A stretch of DNA of 64,000 nucleotides from Actinopolymorpha singaporensis (GCF_900104745.1 NZ_LT629732.1:2839981-2903980); one strand, 5' to 3'; counted from the first letter of the stretch, positions 45,438 through 54,119 are shown. The notes: generated by a model from the sequence alone, not told the origin. A program made the numbers and translations.

Positions 45438-46265
45438 TCAGCCCCGGTCAGCTCGGTCCGGTTCGCTGTCCCGGCCCGCGGTGAAGGCGGCCCGCCGGCC
45501 GGCCCGGCGCAGGGTCGCCAGCACCGGCCGCCCGGCGACCAGGACGAGCACTCCGCCCAGCAGCGCCCGCGCGGTGTCCCAGCCGAGGGAGGTGGTGGCG
45601 TAGAAGACGGCGTAGTGGTGCAGGTTGGTGCCGAGCGATGCGCCCGGGACGTACGCCGCCCCGTCCGGTAGGTACGCCGCGGCCGGCCAGAACCACAGGT
45701 TGAGCAGCGCGCCGTAGCCGAAGCCGCTCAGCCCGGCGTACACCGCGAGCAGCCCACGCTCGGCCCAGCCGGAGGCAGCGGGCAGGCAGCCGGCGAGCAG
45801 GCCCACCCAGGCCAGCCCGATCATCTGGAACGGCAGCCAGGGGCCCGCCCCGCCGGTGAGCAGGGAGGTGGCGAGCATGGTCACCACGCCGAGCGCGAAG
45901 CCGAACCCCGGACCGAACACCCGCCCGGCCATGACCAGCAGGAAGAACGCCGGGTCGAACCCGCCGGTGCCCGGGCTGAGGGTCTGCAGCCCGGCGCCCG
46001 CGGCGGCGAGCACACCGAGCATCGCCACCGCCTTGACGTCCATGCCTCCGCTGCCGAGTTCGGCCCAGACCAGGCCGAGCAGCAACGGCAGCAGAGCCAC
46101 GAACAGGTAGCCAGCGTCCTGCCCGTGGCTCGCGCCGGTTCCTGCGGGCGTCACCACCAGGAACGGCCAGCCGAAGCCGACCAGGCCGACCGCTGAGGCC
46201 AGCAGCAGGACCAGGGTGCTCCTGGACCGCAGCCGGACCGGGGCGAAGGAGGTGCTGGCTGACAT
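45438..46265 (-). CDS. ECF transporter substrate-binding (S) component
   Basis: A 275-residue membrane protein with about six hydrophobic segments, of the kind that binds a vitamin in energy-coupling-factor importers. Segments such as GMDVKAVAMLGVLAAAGAGLQTLSPG and PAFFLLVMAGRVFGPGFGFALGVVTMLATSLLTGG are S-component-like. It follows cobS by about 100 bases in a cobalamin-riboswitch operon, so cobalamin or cobinamide is the likely ligand. No EcfA or EcfT gene is in the window, so it would share an energising module encoded elsewhere. Confidence 0.82.
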   Translation of the reverse strand: MSASTSFAPVRLRSRSTLVLLLASAVGLVGFGWPFLVVTPAGTGASHGQDAGYLFVALLPLLLGLVWAELGSGGMDVKAVAMLGVLAAAGAGLQTLSPGTGGFDPAFFLLVMAGRVFGPGFGFALGVVTMLATSLLTGGAGPWLPFQMIGLAWVGLLAGCLPAASGWAERGLLAVYAGLSGFGYGALLNLWFWPAAAYLPDGAAYVPGASLGTNLHHYAVFYATTSLGWDTARALLGGVLVLVAGRPVLATLRRAGRRAAFTAGRDSEPDRADRG

Positions 46266-46364
46266 GTCGGCTCCCGAGTGTGGGCCCAGTGTTGATCGGC
46301 ATGGCGTACGGCACTGTGGCCGGGGTGACTGTGGTCGGTGGTCCCTGGTCTGTGGTCCCTGATC

Positions 46365-47198
46365 TCAGCGCAGGAGTACGGCGGCGAGCAGTCCCGCGGC
46401 GGCGCCGAGTTCCACGACCGAGCCGAAGACGTCCCCGGTCACCCCGCCGAGCCGGCGGACGACGTGCCGACGCCACGCCACGGCGGTAGCGAGACCGGCG
46501 GCCAGCGTGCCCAGGAGCGCTCCGGTGAGCCGGGGCTCGTCCCAGCCGAGCGGGGCGAGGCACCCGGCGACGACGGCCGAGGTCAGCAGGAGGTGGGTGG
46601 GCCGGGTCGTCGTACCGGCCACCAGCGCTCCGAACCCACCGGGCCGAGCGGACGGCACTCCCGCGCCGGTGGCCCACACGACGCCCAGGCGCCCCACGCA
46701 CTCGGCCGCCGCGAGCGCGAGCAGTGCGGCCACCGGTGCGTGGTTCGCCAGTGCCGCCAGGGCTGCCACCTTCACCAGCAGCAGGAGTACGACGGTCACC
46801 ACCCCGAACGGCCCGATGTCCGGCTGCCGCATGATGGCCAGCGCGCGTTCGGCCGGCGCGGAACTCCCCAGTCCGTCCACGGTGTCGGCCAGGCCGTCCA
46901 GGTGCAGGCCCCGGGTGGCGAGCGCCAGCGTGGCGACGGCGAGCGCGGCGCCGAGCAGAGCGCCGGTGCCATCGGGTACGAGGGCGGTGGCGGCGAGCAG
47001 GGGGAGTCCGGCGACCGCGCCGAGGACAGCGCCGACGAACGGCAGCCAGCACACCGCCCGGCCCGCGGTGTCGCGGTCCACCGACGCCGCGGCCCAACGG
47101 CCCGGCACCGGCACGGCGGTGACCATCGTCACCGCCAGCGCCAGGCCGCGTCCTTTCGCCGCCTTCTCGCCGAGGGCGGCGCTCGTCGGGCCGCTCAT
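46365..47198 (-). CDS. cobS: Adenosylcobinamide-GDP ribazoletransferase CobS
   Basis: A 277-residue integral membrane enzyme that joins adenosylcobinamide-GDP to alpha-ribazole phosphate, the last joining step of cobalamin assembly. The family motif GLHLDGLADTVDGLGS is at about residues 95-110, followed by IMRQPDIGPFGVVTVVLLLLVK; at least five hydrophobic segments follow. The ATG at 47198 overlaps the stop of the upstream CobT-CobU gene (ATGA), coupling their translation. Confidence 0.93.
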   Translation of the reverse strand: MSGPTSAALGEKAAKGRGLALAVTMVTAVPVPGRWAAASVDRDTAGRAVCWLPFVGAVLGAVAGLPLLAATALVPDGTGALLGAALAVATLALATRGLHLDGLADTVDGLGSSAPAERALAIMRQPDIGPFGVVTVVLLLLVKVAALAALANHAPVAALLALAAAECVGRLGVVWATGAGVPSARPGGFGALVAGTTTRPTHLLLTSAVVAGCLAPLGWDEPRLTGALLGTLAAGLATAVAWRRHVVRRLGGVTGDVFGSVVELGAAAGLLAAVLLR

Positions 47199-48937
47199 CG
47201 CAGCCGCTGGGGGATGCCGGCGGTGAGCAGCCACACCTCGTCGGACGCGGCGGCGATCCGGGCGTTGAGTACGCCGAGTTCGTCGCGGAAGAGCCGCCCG
47301 GAGGTGGTCGCGGGCACGACCCCGCCGCCGACCTCGTTGCTGACCGCGACGACCGTACGGCTCGTCGACTCCCACGCTGCGACCAGCGCGTCGACCTCGG
47401 CCGCCAGCGCGGCGGCCGGGTCCTGTGCCGTGACCGGCTCCTGTGCGGGGGAGTGGTGCTCGGTGCCGAAGCAGCCCGCCTCGTCCATCATCCGGGTGAG
47501 CCAGGTGGACAGGCAGTCGATCAGCAACGGCTCCGTGCGTTCGGGCTCGTCGGCCTTCAGGTGGGTCACCAGGTCGGCGGTCTCCACGGTGGTCCAGTCC
47601 GGCGGGCGGCGTTCACGGTGCGTGCGTACGCGCTCGGCCCACTCGGGATCGTCGGCGGTGGGCCGCGGTCCCGTGGCGAGGTAGGTGACAGGACCCGTCC
47701 CGGCCTCTCCGGCAAGCCGTTCGGCGGTCGTGGACTTGCCCGACCGTGCACCTCCCAGTACCAGGATCCGCCGCGGTCGCCGGGCGCGCCGGCCGTCCGC
47801 TCCGCCGGCGGCAACGTCGTCCAGCGTGGCGACGTCGTCCAGCGTGGCGACGTCGTCCAGCGTGGCGACCTCGTCCAGCGTGGCGACCTCGGTCAGGACG
47901 GCGGCCGCGGCCCGTATCACCGGCAGCGCGAGGACGGCGCCGGACCCTTCGCCGAGCCGCAGGTCGAGGTCGAGGACGGGACGCAGTCCCAGCGCCGTCA
48001 GCGCCAGCCGCGCGGCCGGCTCCGCGGACACGTGCCCGGCGACGAACGCGCCCACCGCCTCGGGTGCGAGCGCCCGGGCCACCAGGGCGGCCGCGCCGGC
48101 CGCGATGCCGTCCAGTACCACCGGAATCCGGGCGGCGGCCGCCCCCAGCAGGAAGCCGACGGTCGCGGCGTGTTCGAGGCCGCCGAGCGCGGCGAGGACG
48201 CCGAGTGGGTCCGCCGCGTCGGGGCGGTGCAGGTCGAGGGCCCGGCCGACGACGGCGACCTTGCCGGCCCAGGTGGCGTCGTCGATTCCGGTGCCGCGGC
48301 CGGTCACCTGCTCCGGCTTACCTCCGGTGAACGCCGCGACCAGGGCCGCCGCGGGAGTGGTGTTGGCGATGCCCATGTCGCCGGTCAGCAGGCACCGGCA
48401 GCCGCGGGCCACCAGGTCGTCGGCGACCTCGATGCCGACCTCGACCGCCGCCACCGCCTCGCCCCGGCTCATCGCGGGCCGCTCGCTGAGGTCGTCGGTG
48501 CCCGCGCGCACCTTGCGGTCCAGCAGCCCCGGCGCCGGCGGAAGGTCGGCCGCGACCCCGACGTCGACCACCAGCACCCGGGCACCCGCCTGCCGGGCGA
48601 GGGCGTTGACGACCGCGCCGCCGGACAGGAAGGTCGACACCATCGCGGCGGTGATCTCCTGCGGCCACGGCGAGACCCCCTGCCGGTGGACGCCGTGGTC
48701 ACCGGCGAAGACGGCCAGGCCGGCGGGTTCGGGCGCCGGCGGCGGGCAGGTTCCGGCGAGCCCGGCCAGCTGCGCGCCGAGGTCCTCCACGACACCGAGC
48801 GCGCCGCGCGGCTTGGCCAGCGCGTCGTGCCGGGCGCGGGCTCTGGCGACAGCTTCGGCGTCCGGCGGACCGACGGCGCGCAGCGTACGGTCCAGCACCG
48901 AGCCGGCGGTGTTCCCGGCAGAGTTCACGGCAGCCAC
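47195..48937 (-). CDS. cobT-cobU: Fused CobT-CobU: DMB phosphoribosyltransferase and cobinamide kinase/guanylyltransferase
   Basis: A 580-residue fusion. Residues about 10-350 are CobT, which makes alpha-ribazole phosphate from nicotinate mononucleotide and dimethylbenzimidazole; the catalytic Glu is E330 in RLGEGSGA, with VFAGDHGV and TGDMGIANTTPAAAL as family motifs. Residues 350-377 are a repeat linker (DDVATL units). Residues about 388-580 are CobU, with P-loop GGARSGKST at 395-403 and candidate guanylylated H440. Both products meet in the CobS step encoded next. GTG at 48937 has GGAGG eight bases upstream and lies just after a cobalamin riboswitch. The frame is open further upstream, but that part is the riboswitch. 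Confidence 0.93.
   Translation of the reverse strand: MAAVNSAGNTAGSVLDRTLRAVGPPDAEAVARARARHDALAKPRGALGVVEDLGAQLAGLAGTCPPPAPEPAGLAVFAGDHGVHRQGVSPWPQEITAAMVSTFLSGGAVVNALARQAGARVLVVDVGVAADLPPAPGLLDRKVRAGTDDLSERPAMSRGEAVAAVEVGIEVADDLVARGCRCLLTGDMGIANTTPAAALVAAFTGGKPEQVTGRGTGIDDATWAGKVAVVGRALDLHRPDAADPLGVLAALGGLEHAATVGFLLGAAAARIPVVLDGIAAGAAALVARALAPEAVGAFVAGHVSAEPAARLALTALGLRPVLDLDLRLGEGSGAVLALPVIRAAAAVLTEVATLDEVATLDDVATLDDVATLDDVAAGGADGRRARRPRRILVLGGARSGKSTTAERLAGEAGTGPVTYLATGPRPTADDPEWAERVRTHRERRPPDWTTVETADLVTHLKADEPERTEPLLIDCLSTWLTRMMDEAGCFGTEHHSPAQEPVTAQDPAAALAAEVDALVAAWESTSRTVVAVSNEVGGGVVPATTSGRLFRDELGVLNARIAAASDEVWLLTAGIPQRLR
47815..47888 (-). repeat. 18-bp tandem repeats encoding the CobT-CobU linker
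   Basis: About four copies of an 18-base unit (cgtccagcgtggcgacgt and variants, plus strand) encode repeated six-residue units DDVATL/DEVATL between the two enzyme domains. The copies are nearly identical at the DNA level, suggesting recent expansion. Confidence 0.9.
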
Positions 48938-48945
48938 GAGTTGTA

Positions 48946-48957
48946 CCTCCACAGGAG
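48946..48957 (-). promoter_or_regulatory. Ribosome binding site in a possible sequestering hairpin
   Basis: On the minus strand CTCC-TGT-GGAG lets the GGAG of the ribosome binding site (GGAGG, 48950-48946) of cobT-cobU pair with CTCC just upstream. This would allow the riboswitch to control translation. It is a short stem and inferred only. Confidence 0.4.
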
Positions 48958-48978
48958 TCCGCGCCCTGGATGGTCGTA

Positions 48979-49162
48979 CCGGCGACCGGAGTGTCCTGGC
49001 TCCCAGATCGTCGCGTCCGCTCCGGCCTTCCCACCGCGCTCGCGCGGCAGTGGCGGCTACGCGGAGAGCCTCCTGTGCGGATGCTCCTGCGTGGAGAGGT
49101 CGCTTCCTGGTGACAGTGGCGGGACCGCCCCGGATTCGCACCGGGTTCCTCCCTGTCGCCGG
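48979..49162 (-). promoter_or_regulatory. Cobalamin riboswitch
   Basis: On the minus strand, CCGGCGAC (49162-49155) and GTCGCCGG (48986-48979) form the closing P1 helix. Inside lie the highly conserved GGAACCCGGTGCGAATCC, GGGGCGGTCCCGCCACTGT and, near the 3' end, a B12-box-like GAGCCAGGA segment. Length (184 bases) and order fit the AdoCbl-type riboswitch. It ends 41 bases before the GTG of the CobT-CobU gene and should shut the operon off when cobalamin is plentiful. Confidence 0.95.
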
Positions 49163-49269
49163 CGACCAGAATGGCACATGATCACGAGCGGGCCGGTTCG
49201 ACGGGTCGGCCGGACGGATCAGCCGGGGGAACCGGGACACCGAACGAGCGGACGGTAAGCGAGGCGGCG

Positions 49270-50133
49270 ATGGAGTACACCACTCTCGGCGGGACCGGAG
49301 CGAAGGTCAGCCGGATCGGCTTCGGCGGGGCGACTCTCGGCCTGACGAACTACCTCGGGCGGTTCGACCCCGACGACGCGGGCGACCGGGCGGCGATGTT
49401 CGCGGCGATCGAGGTGGCGCTGGAGGGCGGCATCAACTACTACGACACCGCGCCGGGCTACGGCGCCGGAGCGAGCGAACGGGTGCTCGGCCAGGCTCTG
49501 CGCGGAGTCGAGTCCAGCGGCGGGTGCCCGTTGTTCGTGGCCACCAAGGTGCCGTACGGCGTGGACGTGCGTACGTCGCTGGAGGCCAGCCTGGAACGCC
49601 TCGGCCGGCCCCACGTCGACCTGCTGCAGATCCACGGCGACTCGTTCACCACCGAGCAGACCGACGCCATCCTCGCGCCCGGCGGCGTAGCCGAACGGTT
49701 ACATTCCGTCAAGGCTGAGGGCTTGACCAGGCATGTCGGCTTCACCACCGAGGACAACAACGACTCGGTCTACCGGCTGATCCGCAGCGGTCGGTTCGAC
49801 ACCGTGCAGGTTTGTTACAACCTCCTCTTCCAGCACCCGTACGACCCCACCCGGCCGTTCGGCAGCCTGCTCGAGGCCCGCAGCCACGGGCTCGGCACGC
49901 TGACGATGCGCACCACCACGTCGGGGACGTTCCAGCGCTGGCTGGCGATGGTGAACCCGGCCGACACCTTCGACTACTCGAGCGCGCTGGTGCAGTTCGT
50001 GCTGTCGAACCCGCACGTCGACGTGGCGTTGGTCGGAATGCGGGACCCGGACGTCGTACGCGCCAACCTCGCCGTCGCCGACGACCTCGCGGGCCGGATC
50101 GACCTGGCCGCGCTGCACGAGCGGTACGTGTGA
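49270..50133 (+). CDS. Aldo/keto reductase
   Basis: A 287-residue AKR-barrel oxidoreductase resembling L-galactose/D-threo-aldose 1-dehydrogenase-type members. The tetrad is D59 and Y64 (YYDTAPGYG), K93 (VATKVPYG) and H122 (LLQIHGD). It starts MEYTTLGGTGAKVSRIGFGG; ATG at 49270 is preferred, because an open extension to 49171 has no similarity and would run into the control region of the divergent cobalamin operon. It is followed 12 bases later by an aminotransferase gene, possibly in one transcript. Confidence 0.88.
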   Translation: MEYTTLGGTGAKVSRIGFGGATLGLTNYLGRFDPDDAGDRAAMFAAIEVALEGGINYYDTAPGYGAGASERVLGQALRGVESSGGCPLFVATKVPYGVDVRTSLEASLERLGRPHVDLLQIHGDSFTTEQTDAILAPGGVAERLHSVKAEGLTRHVGFTTEDNNDSVYRLIRSGRFDTVQVCYNLLFQHPYDPTRPFGSLLEARSHGLGTLTMRTTTSGTFQRWLAMVNPADTFDYSSALVQFVLSNPHVDVALVGMRDPDVVRANLAVADDLAGRIDLAALHERYV

Positions 50134-50145
50134 TGGAGTGACGCC

Positions 50146-51408
50146 ATGGCCGTCTCTGCGACCCTCGCCATCAACCAGCTCACCGCGGAAAGGCTGGCGG
50201 CCGGGCGGCCCGTCCTGCCCCTCGGGTTCGGCGAGGCGGGGCTGCCGGTGCATCCCGACCTCGTGGCGGCGCTGAGGGTGGCCGCGGCGAGCGGGTCCTC
50301 CGGTGGATACGGACCGGTCACCGGCCTTCCCGCGTTGCGCGAGGCCGCAGCCGGTTACTGGCGCCGGCGATGCCTGCCGACGACCGCCGGGCAGGTGATC
50401 GCGGGCCCGGGCAGCAAGCCGCTGCTGTACGCCGTGCTGCGGGCGAGCGTCGGCGGCGTCGCGCTGCCGCGGCCGAGCTGGGTGACCTACGCCGCACAGG
50501 CCCAGCTCCTCGGCCGCGAGGTGCACCATGTGCCCACGCTCGACGGGCAGGGTGGCGTACCCGATCCCGACCTGCTCGACGCGGCCGCCGCCTCCGCGAG
50601 CGCCGCCGGCCGTCCGATCGGGCTGGTCGTGCTCACCCTGCCCGACAACCCGACGGGGACGCTGGCGGGCAGCGGCACGATCCGGTCCGTCGCCGACGTG
50701 GCCCGCCGGCACGACCTGCTGATCGTGTCCGACGAGATCTACCGGGACCTCGTACACGACCCGGTGCGTGAGTTCCTCAGCCCGGCCGAGCTGGCACCCG
50801 AACGCACTGTCGTGACCACCGGCCTGAGCAAGAACCTCGCCCTCGGCGGCTGGCGGATCGGCGTCGCGCGGATGCCGGAGGGGCCGCTCGGCGACCGGCT
50901 CGGTGCCGAGGTCGCCGCTGTTGCCAGCGAGGTGTGGTCCAGCCCGGCGAACCCGGTGCAGCAGGCCGCCGCCTGGGCGTTCGAGGAGCCGGAGCAGCTG
51001 ACCGAACGCATCGCCGCCAGTCGCTCGCTGCACGCGCGGGTGGCAGGCGCGGTCGCCGACCGGTTCGCCGCGGCGGGTGCGTCCGTGCACCCGCCGACCG
51101 CGGCGTTCTACCTCTACCCGGACTTCTCCGCGTACGCCGACCTGCTCGCCGAGCGGTGGTCGGTCCGTACCGGGACCGAGCTCGCGAACCTCCTGCTGGA
51201 CTCCTTCGACGTGGCGACGCTGCCCGGCGCGGCGTTCGGCGACCCGGACGAGCGGCTGAGTCTGCGGATCGCGACGAGCATGCTGTACGGCGAGGGTGAG
51301 CAGCGGGAGAAGGCGCTGACCGCTGCCGATCCGGTGGAGCTGCCCTGGGTCGCGGACCGGCTCGACCAGTTGAGCGCCGCGCTGGGACGCCTGTTCGACC
51401 GCGGCTGA
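50146..51408 (+). CDS. PLP-dependent class I/II aminotransferase
   Basis: A 420-residue fold-type I aminotransferase. The cofactor Lys is K229 (TTGLSKNLALGGWRIG); the ring-nitrogen Asp is D196 and the phenolate contact Y199 in IVSDEIYRDL; PDNPTGT is the standard Asn-containing loop. A C-terminal Arg for the substrate carboxylate is likely in RLSLRIATS. The substrate amino acid cannot be inferred. It is 12 bases downstream of the aldo/keto reductase gene. Confidence 0.9.
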   Translation: MAVSATLAINQLTAERLAAGRPVLPLGFGEAGLPVHPDLVAALRVAAASGSSGGYGPVTGLPALREAAAGYWRRRCLPTTAGQVIAGPGSKPLLYAVLRASVGGVALPRPSWVTYAAQAQLLGREVHHVPTLDGQGGVPDPDLLDAAAASASAAGRPIGLVVLTLPDNPTGTLAGSGTIRSVADVARRHDLLIVSDEIYRDLVHDPVREFLSPAELAPERTVVTTGLSKNLALGGWRIGVARMPEGPLGDRLGAEVAAVASEVWSSPANPVQQAAAWAFEEPEQLTERIAASRSLHARVAGAVADRFAAAGASVHPPTAAFYLYPDFSAYADLLAERWSVRTGTELANLLLDSFDVATLPGAAFGDPDERLSLRIATSMLYGEGEQREKALTAADPVELPWVADRLDQLSAALGRLFDRG

Positions 51409-51495
51409 TTCGTCCGGCTGATTCGTCCGGCAGATTCATCTGATGGGTGCCACCTCGGGGGTAGGCTGCGCCGACCGCGCGTGGCACGATGTCTT

Positions 51496-52347
51496 ATGCG
51501 CTTCACGTACTCGGTGCGTACTCACGTCGGTCTGGTCCGCGGCAACAACGAGGACTCCGCGTTCGCGGGGCCGCACCTGCTGCTGGTCGCGGACGGGGTT
51601 GGTGGGCACGCCGCCGGCGAGGTCGCCTCGGCGAGTGTGGCGCATCTGTTCGGTTCGATGTCGCTGCTGCCCAAGCCGGCACCCGGCGAATCCACGACTC
51701 CCGGTGCCGACCTTCCCGACCTCTCCGAGGTCCTCCGCGGATGGATCGACCGCGCCCACCGGCTGCTGGTCGAGGGGGTGGCCGCCGACCCGGCCCGGGA
51801 GGGCATGGCCACGACCCTCACCGCGGTCCTGACCGACGGTCACACCTTCGCGATGGCGCATGCCGGCGACTCCCGGGCGTACGTGCTGCGGGACGGCACT
51901 ATGCGGCAGGTGTCGGTCGACCACACGCTGGTCCAGTCGCTGCTCGACCAGGGAAGAATCACCCCGGCGCAGGCCAGGGTCCATCCGTACCGCTCGGCCG
52001 TCACCCGGTTCGTCGACGGGGGCGACCGCCCGGACGCCGACATCGTGCTGCTCGACCTGCAACCGGGTGACCGGCTGCTGCTGTGCAGCGACGGGCTCAC
52101 CGACTTCGTGGACGAGGACGAGATCCGCTCATGTCTCGTCGATGCGACGCCGGAGGAAGCCACGGACAACCTCGTCCGGGCGGCACTGGTCGCCGGTGGC
52201 CGCGACAACGTCACCTGCGTGGTCGGCGACGTCCTCGACGGCGACCTGATGCCGTGGCACCGGCGTCCCTACTTCTGCCGCATGGAGGGCGCGGTCACCG
52301 ACCTCGCCAACCTCATCGATCCGGCCGGCCACGGCCACGCGGCGTAG
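51496..52347 (+). CDS. PP2C-type serine/threonine phosphatase
   Basis: A 283-residue soluble PPM/PP2C phosphatase that removes phosphate from Ser/Thr (or related) residues using two metal ions. Motifs in order: RGNNEDSAF, LLVADGVGGHAAGEVAS, AHAGDSRAYVLRDG, LLCSDGLTDFVDEDEI and GGRDNVTCVV, which together hold all metal-ligand aspartates. There is no membrane segment, unlike PstP. ATG at 51496 starts exactly at the conserved N-terminus. The cognate kinase is not in the window. Confidence 0.93.
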   Translation: MRFTYSVRTHVGLVRGNNEDSAFAGPHLLLVADGVGGHAAGEVASASVAHLFGSMSLLPKPAPGESTTPGADLPDLSEVLRGWIDRAHRLLVEGVAADPAREGMATTLTAVLTDGHTFAMAHAGDSRAYVLRDGTMRQVSVDHTLVQSLLDQGRITPAQARVHPYRSAVTRFVDGGDRPDADIVLLDLQPGDRLLLCSDGLTDFVDEDEIRSCLVDATPEEATDNLVRAALVAGGRDNVTCVVGDVLDGDLMPWHRRPYFCRMEGAVTDLANLIDPAGHGHAA

Positions 52348-52374
52348 GGTTCGCACACACCCTGGGAGGCGGCG

Positions 52375-52992
52375 ATGACGCTGCAGGTGATCGGTGCCGG
52401 CTGGGCACGTACGGGCACCACCTCCATGAAGCGTGCGCTGGAGATGCTCGGGCTGCCCTGCCACCACATGCACGAGGTGTTCGACCACCCCGAGCAGGCC
52501 GATCTCTTCCTCGAGGCGGCGAAGGCCGGACCGGACTTCGACTGGGAGCGGATCTACGCCGACTATGCGGCGACCGTCGACTGGCCGGGCAGCGTGTTCT
52601 GGCGGGAACTCCTCACCGCCTATCCCGACGCGAAAGTCCTGCTCACGGTGCGCGACCCGGAGCGGTGGTTCGCCAGTTACCACGCCACCGTCTACCGCCC
52701 GATCGCCCTCGGTTGGGACGACCCGAGGGCCGAGAGGTGGAACGCCATGGCGCAGGAGGTGGTCGTCCGGCGCCTTCTGGACGGCGAGCCGCACGACCGT
52801 GCGCGGCTGGTCGCGGCGTTCGAACGCCACAACGCCGAGGTGCGGGCGACGGTCCCGGCGGACCGGCTGCTCGTCCACCACGTCGGCGACGGCTGGGAGC
52901 CGTTGTGCGCCTTCCTGGACCGGCCGGTGCCCGCGGAGCCGTACCCGCATCTGAACGAAAGTGCCACCTGGGGGAACCGCCCCGCCGACTGA
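52375..52992 (+). CDS. Sulfotransferase-family protein
   Basis: A 205-residue P-loop protein of the NAD/PAPS-binding sulfotransferase group often annotated as sulfotransferase family. The phosphosulfate-binding loop is GAGWARTGTTSMKRALE and the second motif is VLLTVRDPERWFASYHATVY. It is short for a true sulfotransferase, but the architecture matches a common actinobacterial and fungal subgroup of unknown acceptor. It lies 27 bases after the PP2C gene and may be cotranscribed. Confidence 0.85.
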   Translation: MTLQVIGAGWARTGTTSMKRALEMLGLPCHHMHEVFDHPEQADLFLEAAKAGPDFDWERIYADYAATVDWPGSVFWRELLTAYPDAKVLLTVRDPERWFASYHATVYRPIALGWDDPRAERWNAMAQEVVVRRLLDGEPHDRARLVAAFERHNAEVRATVPADRLLVHHVGDGWEPLCAFLDRPVPAEPYPHLNESATWGNRPAD

Positions 52993-53157
52993 GGGTTCCT
53001 GCGAAGCGGTCTCGCCGGTGCTAGCGTCCGATGGCCGCACCGGCGCGGTCGCAGCTGGCTGTGCCCTGCCGGTGACCGAACGACGCACTCTCCTGCGGGC
53101 CGCTCGGCAACGGTGCGTGGGCAGATCGGGCCGAGTGCTCGAACACCGGAGGTCCAG

Positions 53158-53994
53158 ATGGGCACAGGGATCGTCATCGCCGTGATCGTGGTGGTCGCGC
53201 TGATCGTCGTCGGCGTGGTGGTCGCGTTGCGACTGCGGGCGAAGAAGCAGGAGGAACGCCGGATCGCGGCGCAGGAAGCCCGCGACCGTGCGGTGGAGAT
53301 CAGCCGCCAGGCGGCGGTGCACGACCGCGAGGCCGGACAGCTGGGCGACCGCGCGCAGGAGGTGCGCACCGCCGCGGAGCAGCAGCTGGCCGAGGCCAAG
53401 CGGCTGGAGGAGGAGGCCCGGGCACGTGGGGAACGCGCGCACTCCACCCGCGCCGAGGCGGAGGAGCACCTGCGCCGGGCCGACGAGCTCGACCCCGACC
53501 TGCGCGACAAGGACCGGGCGGACGACCGCGCCGACGGCCGCGAGGACGTAGCCACGGACGGCCGTGAGGACGTAGCCACGGACGGCCGTGAGGACGTAGC
53601 CACGGACGGCCGCGAGGACCTACGCGCAGACGACCGGACCCGCAACCTGGCCGACGACGGATCCGACGGTGGGCACCAGCCGCACGGTGAGCACGTGGCC
53701 GCGGTGCCGGTCGACGAGGGCGACCAGCACCTGACCGGCGGCGAGCGTCACCGGGGTCCACGGGGTTCCGTCGAGCACATGCGGGGCAGCGACCATCCGG
53801 GCGAGGAGCAGGCGTACGAGCAGGGTCGCGACGAGCGGGCCGGCTACGACCAGGCGGGTCAGGAGCAGGCGGGCTACGACGAGCGGGCGTACGACGAGGG
53901 CCGCGACGAGCGGGCGTACGACCAGGCAGGCGACGTCGACCCCGACGGCCGCCGTCGGGACCAGCGGGCACTGCACCCCGACCAACCCGCCTGA
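53158..53994 (+). CDS. Membrane-anchored coiled-coil, repeat-rich protein
   Basis: A 278-residue protein with one N-terminal membrane helix (about 5-25) and no obvious signal cleavage site. A charged helical stretch (about 28-115) with Ala/Glu/Arg heptad character predicts a cytosolic coiled coil. Residues 126-156 are three-plus copies of DGREDVAT, encoded by 24-bp DNA repeats. The C-terminal third has Tyr/Asp/Gln-rich units such as AYDQAG and GYDERAYDEG. It resembles actinobacterial membrane proteins described only as hypothetical. The start is ATG with GGAGG upstream. Confidence 0.72.
   Translation: MGTGIVIAVIVVVALIVVGVVVALRLRAKKQEERRIAAQEARDRAVEISRQAAVHDREAGQLGDRAQEVRTAAEQQLAEAKRLEEEARARGERAHSTRAEAEEHLRRADELDPDLRDKDRADDRADGREDVATDGREDVATDGREDVATDGREDLRADDRTRNLADDGSDGGHQPHGEHVAAVPVDEGDQHLTGGERHRGPRGSVEHMRGSDHPGEEQAYEQGRDERAGYDQAGQEQAGYDERAYDEGRDERAYDQAGDVDPDGRRRDQRALHPDQPA
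53534..53619 (+). repeat. 24-bp tandem repeats within the coiled-coil protein gene
   Basis: About three and a half copies of a 24-base unit (gacggccgtgaggacgtagc followed by cacg), encoding DGREDVAT. Units differ mainly by a silent T/C, so copies are recent. Confidence 0.9.
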
Positions 53995-54001
53995 GGCAGC
54001 A

Positions 54002-54039
54002 CGTGTCCTCGCGCCGCTTCGACGCGGCGCGAGGACGCG
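54002..54039. terminator. Terminator-like hairpin
   Basis: GTCCTCGCGCCGC (54005-54017) pairs with GCGGCGCGAGGAC (54024-54036) around TTCGAC, extendable by three pairs, one of them a wobble. It follows the coiled-coil protein gene by eleven bases and precedes the sugar transporter gene. Confidence 0.7.
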
Positions 54040-54119
54040 GCCGGATCGCTCGGTTACGGTGAGTCGTGAGCTGAGGTGATCCGGCCCGGCTCGCCACCCC
54101 GCCGGGTGAGGAGACCGGG

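Noticed and set aside
48938-49240. N-terminal extension of the CobT-CobU frame to 49240
   Set aside because: The extra 101 codons are the cobalamin riboswitch read as protein; GGAGG eight bases before GTG 48937 marks the real start.
47453-49258. A 600-codon plus-strand frame opposite the CobT-CobU gene and riboswitch
   Set aside because: It crosses a highly conserved riboswitch, starts inside cobT-cobU and has no family similarity.
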